Assembly: GCF_000424385.1 (NCBI RefSeq)
Contig: NZ_AUJU01000004.1
Coordinates: 1 to 64,000 of the forward strand
Direction of reading: 5' to 3'
From: Butyrivibrio sp. LC3010
GTDB lineage: Bacteria > Bacillota > Clostridia > Lachnospirales > Lachnospiraceae
DNA length: 64,000 nucleotides
Of this stretch, positions 33,501 to 40,766 are shown piece after piece. The notes below the pieces were generated by a model, which saw only the letters and a program-made list of their open reading frames with translations, was not told the DNA's origin and did not search any database. The position numbers were made by a program, and so were the translations under genes. The first letter of the stretch is position 1. Every line of letters begins with the position of its first letter.

Positions 33501-34145
33501 GATTATTTTGTAGAGAATATGGTGACCGACAGTTATATATTTGAGAGAATAGGCATACTTGCAAAAGAAGGAAGTACGCTTCTTGATGTTTGCAAAATGG
33601 CTTATTTAAGATTTTTTACAGAAGCAAATCACGAAAACTTAAAGCCTGACCAGGCTACTGTCCGTTCATTTTTAAAGAGCCTTCTTGATAAGGATATATA
33701 TTTTTCATTCTTCATGCACTACCAGAATGAATTGCCGCAGATGCAGAGATTCTGTGACAAGTCGATAATTGAGTATCGCACGGAACCCGGAACAAATTGC
33801 ATTGTTCATTACATTTCCAGTGAAGATGAATATGAGGAATATAAGACAATGCCCATGCAGGAGATGTATCAGGGAATCTATGATGCTTCGTTTATCCTGT
33901 TTTTCGGAGAGCAGATTCAGTATTACATAACTGAGGAAAACTACAACGGTCGGGGAGGAAAACTCACTGAAAGCGGAACCATTTCAAAGAACGATATTGT
34001 ACAGGAGACTGTTGCAGGAAGATATTCGATCATTAATGATATTATGATCGGAAAAACTCTTCAGGATTATGACACAGTGGACAGACTTCTTGCCGAGTAT
34101 TACAGGAAAAGGTTCCTTACAAATAAACTCTTTAGGATGCTTTGA
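30564..34145 (+). CDS. DUF5717 family protein, 1193 residues
   Basis: Starts with GTG at 30564. The N-terminal 100 residues look like a beta-sandwich (LSFSLPRLELSIKPGEIAEGSFIIYG), a similar beta segment recurs at about 190-295, and the remaining 800 residues are mostly helical, resembling tetratricopeptide-like solenoids. There is no signal peptide or membrane helix, so it should be cytoplasmic. It matches the DUF5717 family found in Lachnospiraceae; no function is known. It is the first of four genes with overlaps or near-zero spacing, the second of which has an Hsp70/actin-like fold, so the products probably form a complex. Confidence 0.8.
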   Translation: MNSIIDSILNGQFENNERTLSFSLPRLELSIKPGEIAEGSFIIYGPKDKAVQGVVSTSELRMQVITANFSGYEFEVGYRFDGTGLSAGDAIKGEFYVISNQGEYQLPFVVSVEISHVMSSLGPIRNMFHFVNLAKTDWDEAKKLFYSDEFIDVFEENDDSYESLYRGLSAVPMSEANMEEFLISIKKKQPISYIPDRTEIVIDNPAAVSEHTVMIARNGWGYTRLEVVFDGEFLDADSKDITDNDFIGNNCFYKFRINTEHLHDGNNFGSITFQTPYTQVKIPVTVRVNLGIEHLSTVEMDKKKLIVELVKTYESFRSKKIGSRDWLSESGKLVNKMNAIDPKDPAFRLYTAQYLITASRVTEGKWILDQMKTVLEEEYPDNDTLYCYYLYLTTLVTRDEYSINEVSRMMEGIFSRNSDNWRIAWLLLYISEEYSSSLSSRWMLLEQQFKDGCRSPILFIESLNILTDSPTMLSRMGEFELQTLQYGAKKGILQSPLIDQVVYLGSRERTYNEKLCKILMECYKLREDNESLEAVCSLLIKGNRTDKAAFHWYAMGVENELHITRLYEYYMASIYLDEDGMLPCDISKMVLMFFSYQSDLDYEKNAILYRYLHEHRDEYPDLYDSYRLQIEKYLLEQLDRGRINKDLGYLYKNLLTRQMVDASNCDKVMRILYSNEIKTDNLRMTKVIVVYDKLQEEVEYPLVNGSAFVPLYGSDYSVFLADVDDHRFAEGIPFINAKLMLVGQLASYVVPYIQKGPESIDLFLCELEKSAYTITMENVGRYRDLADNPQVREICRRRIRESLIRFYYDNNFERQLSEYMDEVEMDKLGTTDRTNMFELMVMSGNYTKAYNLVSRFGTYKLDPRVVMRLCGRLLDNDALESNEDNSKIAWYAFSQSKYDDQLITFLAGCYNGTIKQMRDLWKTADSTGIDAFELSKRMLVQILYTGAHIGDKTALFKGYVTKSGGGDKLEKAFLAKSSHDYFVENMVTDSYIFERIGILAKEGSTLLDVCKMAYLRFFTEANHENLKPDQATVRSFLKSLLDKDIYFSFFMHYQNELPQMQRFCDKSIIEYRTEPGTNCIVHYISSEDEYEEYKTMPMQEMYQGIYDASFILFFGEQIQYYITEENYNGRGGKLTESGTISKNDIVQETVAGRYSIINDIMIGKTLQDYDTVDRLLAEYYRKRFLTNKLFRML

Positions 34146-34147
34146 TT

Positions 34148-35455
34148 ATGTCATTTTTCAATAAAACAAAAAATTCAAGAAGATATGTGCTTGGATATGA
34201 TCTGGGGGAGGAAGTCTCGCAGATCAGCTTTCTTGCATCTGATTCGGATCTTCCGGAGACACTGTCTACACTGGCAGGTGCAGAGGCTTATAATATTCCT
34301 ACTGTTCTTTGCAAGAGGAATGAAGTTAACCAGTGGTTTTACGGTAAAGAAGCATTATCTAAGGTAGGAGCAGGTGAAGGAGTAAAGGTTGACGGCCTTA
34401 TTGAAAAGGCAAGACTTGGTAAGCGTGTTGATGTCGACGGGACTGGCTATGATCCGGTTTCACTTTTAACACTGTTTGTAAAAAGAACTCTTTCACTGTT
34501 ATCGATGGAAATGTCCATGGATATGGTAGATGCCATCGCATTTACAACAAAGACCATGGATTCAAGAATGATAGAGGTTTTGTCAGAGGTTACGGGAGCG
34601 TTGTCTCTTCATGTAAAGAATATATTTTATCAGAGTTATGAAGACAGTCTTTATCATTATATGCTCTACCAGCCTGATGAACTTCTCACCCATGCGGTGA
34701 TTGCCTGTGATTACAGCTTCGGAGAGATGACTGTATATGATATGAAGCTAAATCACAGAACCAAACCTATAGTAGTAACCATAGATAAGAGTGTATACGA
34801 CGGAATGGCTCTCTCTGAGGGGAGACTTTCAGATAATACAAGTGAGCGTGCAGAGCAGGTTACAAGACTTGATACCAGATTCCTTGAATTTGCCAAGAAT
34901 ACTATGGATGGCAGGATAGTCAGCTCTGTATTCCTTCTTGGTGACGGCTTCAGGGATCAGTGGATGTCCAAGTCATTGGAGTTTTTATGCAGAACCAGAA
35001 GAGTATTCCAGGGAAACAATCTGTTTAGTAAGGGTGCAAGTATTGCTGCCAGAGAAAAGGTAGGAGCCAGCGAGAGGTCTGAAAAATATGTACTTCTTGA
35101 TGGCGGAAAGCTTAAGTCCAATCTTGGAATCATGGTAAAAAAACAGGGGCAGGAAGTTTATCACGCCCTTCTTGATGCAGGCGAAAACTGGTTTGATGTA
35201 GGGACACAGCTGGATATGATCCTTGATGATGAAAACAGTGTGAATATAGTTATAACACCGCTTACTGCAGGAGACAGATATACTCACACCATTGAGCTTA
35301 CGGATCTTCCCCAGCGGCCGCCCAGGGCAACCAGAATAAGGATGAAGATATCCATGAGCTCTGCAAATAAAGTAAATGTACATATTGAAGACATGGGCTT
35401 TGGGGAGCTGTTTGAAGCTTCAGATATGTATTATGACGAGGAGATTTCGGTATGA
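34148..35455 (+). CDS. Hsp70/actin-fold ATPase-like protein (DUF5716-type)
   Basis: 435 residues from the ATG at 34148, three bases after the previous stop; a TTG at 34142 is an alternative. Actin/Hsp70 nucleotide-site features appear in order: VLGYDLGEEVSQISFL (phosphate 1), VIACDYSFGEMTVYDM (phosphate 2), and SSVFLLGDGFRDQWM with RVFQGNNLFSKGASIAARE (adenosine region). There is no obvious Hsp70 substrate domain; the C-terminus is a short beta region. Seen in Lachnospiraceae beside DUF5717; I believe it is the DUF5716 family. Function unknown. Confidence 0.75.
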   Translation: MSFFNKTKNSRRYVLGYDLGEEVSQISFLASDSDLPETLSTLAGAEAYNIPTVLCKRNEVNQWFYGKEALSKVGAGEGVKVDGLIEKARLGKRVDVDGTGYDPVSLLTLFVKRTLSLLSMEMSMDMVDAIAFTTKTMDSRMIEVLSEVTGALSLHVKNIFYQSYEDSLYHYMLYQPDELLTHAVIACDYSFGEMTVYDMKLNHRTKPIVVTIDKSVYDGMALSEGRLSDNTSERAEQVTRLDTRFLEFAKNTMDGRIVSSVFLLGDGFRDQWMSKSLEFLCRTRRVFQGNNLFSKGASIAAREKVGASERSEKYVLLDGGKLKSNLGIMVKKQGQEVYHALLDAGENWFDVGTQLDMILDDENSVNIVITPLTAGDRYTHTIELTDLPQRPPRATRIRMKISMSSANKVNVHIEDMGFGELFEASDMYYDEEISV

Positions 35456-36282
35456 GTGGACCTATACTTTGTACCGGAAGGTACGCATTAAAACCATATT
35501 ATCTTGAAAAAATAGGCCGCAGGATTTATTCAATAGAAGAGCTTTGCTATTGCATAATGCAAAATGCATTTCTTATAGATACAGATTTCTTTGATATGAA
35601 TCTTGTGGACTGGATAGGTGATGAGCTTTTGCTTCAAAAGCTTTCTGATGAGCTAAGAAGCATGCTTGTCCATAATTGTTCTGCTGCAGCTTTTGCAGGA
35701 CTTATACTTGAATATGTCGGCTATTCATCCAAGGAGGAGATAAGCTCTGTTGAGGAGATATTAAAGAATAACGCTGACATGGACATCTATGAAAAAAGAA
35801 TGTCCAGAGCAGAATATCTGATGAGACAGGGGCATCTTCATCAGGCATTTGCAGAGTTTGGCTATTTGCAGATGCATATGCCTGAGATGGATAAAAAAGC
35901 CCGTGCCAAGATAGAACATAATCAGGGAGTTATGTATGCTCATCTGTTCATGTACGAAAGGGCGGCGGAGTTTTTCCTGAAGGCATACGAGGATGGCGGA
36001 GATGATGAGTCATATCTGGGATTCCTTGCTGCAAAGCGTATGCTTATGGATGAAAAGGAATACGTTTCTTTTGTGGGCTCTCACAAGGAAGCACACAATT
36101 TATCGCTAAAGCTTGAACAGAGAATGGATGAGGCCAATGATCTTTATGATGCCAGCAGTGCAAACATAAAGCTGCGTAGTCTTGAATTATATCGCTCCGG
36201 GGCTAAGATGAGCGAGTATTACGATGAGGTGGAACGCATTACAGCGGATATGAAGGAAGAGTATCGGGGATTGGTTGAATAA
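35452..36282 (+). CDS. Helical-repeat (TPR-like) protein of the DUF5717 operon
   Basis: 276 residues. The start overlaps the previous stop (ATGA), showing translational coupling. The N-terminal part is helical (YYLEKIGRRIYSIEELCYCI). Residues about 120-210 look like tetratricopeptide repeats (AEYLMRQGHLHQAFAEFGYLQ, NQGVMYAHLFMYERAAEFFLKAYEDG). No membrane helix. A scaffold role within the operon's complex is likely but inferred. Confidence 0.7.
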   Translation: MSGPILCTGRYALKPYYLEKIGRRIYSIEELCYCIMQNAFLIDTDFFDMNLVDWIGDELLLQKLSDELRSMLVHNCSAAAFAGLILEYVGYSSKEEISSVEEILKNNADMDIYEKRMSRAEYLMRQGHLHQAFAEFGYLQMHMPEMDKKARAKIEHNQGVMYAHLFMYERAAEFFLKAYEDGGDDESYLGFLAAKRMLMDEKEYVSFVGSHKEAHNLSLKLEQRMDEANDLYDASSANIKLRSLELYRSGAKMSEYYDEVERITADMKEEYRGLVE

Positions 36283-37478
36283 TGGGGTTCTTTGATCTTT
36301 TTAAGAAGAAAAGTACATATCATCAAGAACGTCATCAGCAGAATGAGCTGGAGAACTGGAATGACATTGTCTATACCAGAAGAAATATAGACATGGACGA
36401 TCCGGTTCAGAGACATGAGTATGTTTCCAACTGTTTACAGCAGATGGCTGAGGCGAGCAGGGACATGGATAACCTGCAGCTTGAGTATCGTGTTGTGACT
36501 TCTCATTTAAGGGACATGGAGGAAATAGATGCTCTGCCGCCTGAAAACAGGGCAGAGGTCAATCAGTGTGCTCAGAGAATTCTGGACAGTGAAGCTCAGC
36601 AAAAAACATTTAATAAGAGAAAGAGCAGGATGACGGATCAGGAATTTGAAAGAGCTGACCGCCTGCAGAAACAGATTAAAAAGGGAGCCGAGGCACTTAA
36701 GGAAGCCGAGGAATATCACAGAAAGGTAAAGAATGACTTAAAGCGCCTGGACGAGGAGCGACAGGCCTATGATTTCAGGAAGGCAGATATAGAAGCCACA
36801 TCCGATAACATGCAAAAGCTTATGATGGTAGTGGCTGTTTCACTTGGTGTTATAACCGTGGGACTTGCGATTTTATCGCTTGCCTTAAAGCTCAATGTGA
36901 TTTATGGATATATGGTTGCAATATGTATTGCGGCACTTGCCTTTCTTTATCTTAATCAGAAAATTCATGAGCTGCGAAGAGAGAAAAAGGTGGTGTTAAA
37001 TACAACCGCCAGACTTATTCAGCTTGAGAATACGGTAAAGATCCGTTATATCAACAGTAAAAATCTGATAGATTACGAGTGCATGAAATATAACGTGAAC
37101 AATTCCAGGGAACTATTAGCACTTCACGAGAAATATCTTCTGGAAAAGACCGAAAGAGAAAGATATGCTGCAGCTACAAAGCAGCTGGATATCAATCAGA
37201 GGGCTTTGGTGTTCACTTTGAGAAAGTATAGGATAAAGGACCCTGAAGTCTGGATACATCAGGCAATAGCCCTTGTGAACCACGGAGAAGAGGTAGAAAT
37301 ACGCCACGAGCTTATCGAGCAGCGTCAGCAGCTTAGAAAGCAGATGGATTATAACAGAGATGTGGTTGCAGGAAATGCTAAGAATGAAATAGAGGAGCTG
37401 GTAAAACAATATCCGGTTTACAGGCAGGAAATTCTGGATATGGTTGATCGGTTTGAACAGAGATATCCCGGAGCATGA
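36282..37478 (+). CDS. Membrane-anchored coiled-coil protein of the DUF5717 operon
   Basis: 398 residues; its ATG shares a base with the previous stop. Residues about 50-175 are a long coiled coil rich in Glu, Lys, Arg and Gln. Two adjacent membrane helices follow (LMMVVAVSLGVITVGLAILSL and YGYMVAICIAALAFLYL), then a second coiled coil and soluble C-terminus. This hairpin anchor leaves both ends in the cytoplasm, so it could tether the other three proteins to the membrane. No family was recognised. Confidence 0.7.
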   Translation: MGFFDLFKKKSTYHQERHQQNELENWNDIVYTRRNIDMDDPVQRHEYVSNCLQQMAEASRDMDNLQLEYRVVTSHLRDMEEIDALPPENRAEVNQCAQRILDSEAQQKTFNKRKSRMTDQEFERADRLQKQIKKGAEALKEAEEYHRKVKNDLKRLDEERQAYDFRKADIEATSDNMQKLMMVVAVSLGVITVGLAILSLALKLNVIYGYMVAICIAALAFLYLNQKIHELRREKKVVLNTTARLIQLENTVKIRYINSKNLIDYECMKYNVNNSRELLALHEKYLLEKTERERYAAATKQLDINQRALVFTLRKYRIKDPEVWIHQAIALVNHGEEVEIRHELIEQRQQLRKQMDYNRDVVAGNAKNEIEELVKQYPVYRQEILDMVDRFEQRYPGA

Positions 37479-37480
37479 TG

Positions 37481-37527
37481 AAATTGTCGGCAGTGTGCAT
37501 AGATATGCATTGCCGGCAATTTTTTTC
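37481..37527 (+). terminator. Terminator of the DUF5717 operon
   Basis: Long arms AAATTGTCGGCAGTGTGCAT and ATGCATTGCCGGCAATTT with a run of seven T. Confidence 0.9.
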
Positions 37528-37548
37528 TTGCCAATGAAAATCAGTTAT

Positions 37549-37578
37549 TGTAGTATGTACTTTGTTGGTTAAATTAGT
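37549..37578 (+). promoter_or_regulatory. Motif shared upstream of purF and purA (purF copy)
   Basis: TGTAGTAT at 37549 and TTGGTTAA at 37565, then ATTAGT. The same two blocks occur with the same 16-bp offset upstream of purA (54721). It may be a purine regulator site or a shared promoter feature. Confidence 0.5.
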
Positions 37579-37677
37579 GTGTAACAACATTATATTTACC
37601 ATTCTTTTATCAGAGTGAGTGTCATATTATTACCGGTAAAAGAAGGCAATTATTAAAAGAGATTCACAGGAAGAATT

Positions 37678-39117
37678 ATGGCGGAAATATTTTATAAGGA
37701 AAACGATAAGATAGGTGAGGAGTGCGGCGTTTTCGGAATGTACGATTTCGATGGCGGCGATGTTGCACAGTCTATTTATTACGGACTATTGTCACTACAG
37801 CACAGAGGCCAGGAGAGCTGCGGTATTGCTGTCAGTGATACTAACGGACCAAAAGGAAAAGTAACGAGTCATAAGGACATGGGACTGGTTAATGAAGCGT
37901 TTAATCATGAGATTCTTTCGGGAATGCATGGTGATATAGGTGTTGGGCATGTTCGCTATTCTACAGCAGGCAGCAGCACCAGAGAAAACGCTCAGCCCCT
38001 TGTCCTTAATTACGTTAAAGGGACACTTGCAATGGCTCATAACGGTAATCTTGTAAATGCTCCTGAGCTTAGAGAAGAGCTTGCATATACCGGTGCGATC
38101 TTTCAGACTACGATAGATTCAGAGGTCATTGCATACCACATTGCAAGAGAGAGATTAAATACTCCAAGCGTTGAGCTTGCCGTGGCTAATGCGATGAATA
38201 AGATAAAGGGTGCTTATTCCCTTGTTATCATGTCTCCCAGAAAACTTATCGGAGCAAGAGATCCCAACGGATTCAGACCGCTTGTTATAGGTAAGAGAGA
38301 TAACTGTTATGTTCTTGCATCAGAGACCTGCGCTCTCGATACTATAGGCGCAGAATTCATAAGAGATGTGGAGCCCGGTGAGATTGTCACTATTTCCCCT
38401 CAGAAGGGAATAGAATCCAACAGGCAGATGTGCCAGAGTGTAAAGCATGGACACTGCATCTTTGAATATATCTATTTTGCAAGACCTGACTCTGTTCTGG
38501 ATGGCGTCAGCGTATACGAATCCAGAATAAAGGCCGGACGTTTCCTTGCCATTGATTCTCCGGTTGAGGCAGATGTTGTAGTGGGAGTTCCAGAATCAGG
38601 AAATGTAGCAGCACTTGGATATTCAATGGAATCAGGAATCCCTTACGGACAGGCGTTTGTGAAAAATCAGTATATAGGCAGAACATTTATTAAGCCCGGT
38701 CAGAAGAGTCGCGAGAGCAGTGTACAGGTAAAACTGAATGCTCTTAGTAACGCAGTTAAGGGCAAACGTGTTATCATGATAGATGACTCTATCGTCAGGG
38801 GAACCACTTCTGACAGGATTGTAAGAATGCTCAGGGAGGCAGGTGCTACAGAGGTTCATATGCGTGTCAGCTCCCCGCCATTCCTGTGGCCATGCTATTT
38901 TGGCACGGATGTTCCTGCAAGAGAACAGCTTATAGCTTATAATAGAAATGTTGATGAGATCTGCAAGATCATAGGAGCTGATTCTCTCGGTTACTTAAGA
39001 GAAGAGAGACTTGATGAGATTGTAGGACATAAATTTGATATTTGTAAGGGATGCTTTACAGGTGATTATCCCGTTGCTCCTCCCGAAGAAGATATTAGGG
39101 GAGAATTTGAGCAATAA
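37678..39117 (+). CDS. purF: Amidophosphoribosyltransferase
   Basis: 479 residues; commits PRPP to purine synthesis using glutamine. A short propeptide precedes the catalytic Cys16 in GEECGVFGMYD, as in the B. subtilis type. The glutaminase motifs SLQHRGQESCGI and GHVRYST are present, and the PRPP loop is VIMIDDSIVRGTTSDRIV. Cys residues placed for a 4Fe-4S cluster include CPYFG-like PCYFG and the final CKGCF. It is followed 32 bp later by purB; no purine riboswitch was seen upstream. Confidence 0.96.
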   Translation: MAEIFYKENDKIGEECGVFGMYDFDGGDVAQSIYYGLLSLQHRGQESCGIAVSDTNGPKGKVTSHKDMGLVNEAFNHEILSGMHGDIGVGHVRYSTAGSSTRENAQPLVLNYVKGTLAMAHNGNLVNAPELREELAYTGAIFQTTIDSEVIAYHIARERLNTPSVELAVANAMNKIKGAYSLVIMSPRKLIGARDPNGFRPLVIGKRDNCYVLASETCALDTIGAEFIRDVEPGEIVTISPQKGIESNRQMCQSVKHGHCIFEYIYFARPDSVLDGVSVYESRIKAGRFLAIDSPVEADVVVGVPESGNVAALGYSMESGIPYGQAFVKNQYIGRTFIKPGQKSRESSVQVKLNALSNAVKGKRVIMIDDSIVRGTTSDRIVRMLREAGATEVHMRVSSPPFLWPCYFGTDVPAREQLIAYNRNVDEICKIIGADSLGYLREERLDEIVGHKFDICKGCFTGDYPVAPPEEDIRGEFEQ

Positions 39118-39149
39118 CTATTAAGTTATAAAATTTAGGAGGATTAAAA

Positions 39150-40583
39150 ATGAGTACAGACAGATATTCAAGCCCGCTTTCTGAGCGTTATGCCAGCAAA
39201 GAGATGCAGTACATTTTTTCACAGGATATGAAGTTCCGCACCTGGAGAAAACTTTGGATTGCCCTGGCTGAGATAGAGAAGGAACTTGGCCTTAATATTA
39301 CTCAGGAGCAGATAGATGAGCTTAAGTCACATCAGGACGACATAAACTACGATGTTGCAAAGGCACGTGAAAAGGAAGTACGTCATGATGTAATGAGCCA
39401 TGTATATGCTTATGGTCAGCAGTGCCCCAAGGCTGCAGGAATCATACATCTTGGTGCAACAAGCTGCTATGTGGGAGATAATACAGATATTATTGTTATG
39501 ACAGAGGCACTTAAGCTGGTTCGCAAAAAGCTTCTTAATGTTATTGCGAGCCTTGCTAAGTTTGCTGATGAATACAAGGATCTTCCTACTCTTGGATTTA
39601 CTCATTTTCAGCCTGCTCAGCCTACTACAGTAGGTAAGAGAGCATCACTCTGGCTTCAGGATTTTACTATCGATCTTGAGGACCTTGATTATGTTCTTGA
39701 TAATATGAAGCTTCTTGGATCAAAGGGAACCACAGGTACACAGGCTTCTTTCCTTGAGCTTTTTGATGGAGATCTTACAAAGGTTGATAAGCTTGATCCC
39801 ATGCTTGCAGATAAGATGGGATTTAAGGGATGTATGGCAGTATCAGGACAGACCTATAGCCGCAAGATTGACATGAAGGTAGTTAATGTTCTTGCAGGTA
39901 TTGCTTCTTCTGCAACCAAGATGGCGCAGGATATAAGACTTCTTCAGCATCTTAAGGAGGTTGAAGAGCCTCATGAAGCTAAGCAGATCGGTTCATCTGC
40001 AATGGCATACAAGAGAAATCCTATGAGAAGTGAGAGAATCTGCTCACTTTCAAGATATGTGATCGTAGATACTTTGAATCCTGCAATCACTGAGATTTCA
40101 CAGTGGTTTGAGAGAACACTTGATGATTCTGCTAACAAGAGACTTTCAATTCCTGAGGGATTCCTTGCAATAGATGGTATTCTTGATCTTTGCATGAACG
40201 TAACAGATGGTCTTGTGGTTTACCCCAAGGTTATTGAAAAGAGACTTATGTCTGAGCTTCCTTTCATGGCAACAGAGAACATCATGATGGATGCAGTTAA
40301 GCTTGGCGGAAACAGGCAGGAACTCCATGAGAAGATAAGAGAGCTTTCAATGATCGCAGGTGACCATGTTAAGAAGGATGGTCTCGACAATGATTTGCTT
40401 TCAATGATCGTTAAGGATCCTGCTTTCCACATGACTGAGGAGAAGATCAAGGAGTGCATGGATCCTAAGAAATACACCGGATGCAGCGCTCATCAGGTAG
40501 AGAGATTTTTAAATGAAGTAGTAAATCCGATTCTTGAAGCTAATAAGGAAGAACTCGGTCTTACTGCTGAAATCAATGTCTAA
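39150..40583 (+). CDS. purB: Adenylosuccinate lyase
   Basis: 477 residues; cleaves SAICAR and adenylosuccinate in purine synthesis. The fumarase/aspartase signature is SSAMAYKRNPMRSERI, with HDVMSHV, LGATSCYVGDN and TLGFTHFQPAQPTTVGKR also in place. It has a TTAGGAGG RBS and follows purF, so the two are co-transcribed. Confidence 0.96.
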   Translation: MSTDRYSSPLSERYASKEMQYIFSQDMKFRTWRKLWIALAEIEKELGLNITQEQIDELKSHQDDINYDVAKAREKEVRHDVMSHVYAYGQQCPKAAGIIHLGATSCYVGDNTDIIVMTEALKLVRKKLLNVIASLAKFADEYKDLPTLGFTHFQPAQPTTVGKRASLWLQDFTIDLEDLDYVLDNMKLLGSKGTTGTQASFLELFDGDLTKVDKLDPMLADKMGFKGCMAVSGQTYSRKIDMKVVNVLAGIASSATKMAQDIRLLQHLKEVEEPHEAKQIGSSAMAYKRNPMRSERICSLSRYVIVDTLNPAITEISQWFERTLDDSANKRLSIPEGFLAIDGILDLCMNVTDGLVVYPKVIEKRLMSELPFMATENIMMDAVKLGGNRQELHEKIRELSMIAGDHVKKDGLDNDLLSMIVKDPAFHMTEEKIKECMDPKKYTGCSAHQVERFLNEVVNPILEANKEELGLTAEINV

Positions 40584-40621
40584 GGATGTTCAACAATCTA
40601 ATTTAGGGTAGAAACTGCATG

Positions 40622-40647
40622 TGCCTTCCCTGTAGCAGGGGAAGGCA
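40622..40647 (+). terminator. Hairpin after purB
   Basis: TGCCTTCCC and GGGAAGGCA arms; no T run follows, so termination is uncertain. At 40673-40714 a single diverged copy of the first hairpin of the 123-bp repeat (ATAGATTCC ... GGAATCGTATTGGA) follows. Confidence 0.5.
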
Positions 40648-40766
40648 TCTGTATATATGGAAAATATATAGATTCCTTTATTCTCAGAAAACTGGAATCG
40701 TATTGGAATTTTTTTATCTGAACGGAATGATTCAGATATGAACTAATAGGTATAGAGGTGAAGGTA

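Noticed and set aside
37528-37677. Purine riboswitch before purF
   Set aside because: None of the conserved purine-aptamer loops are visible.
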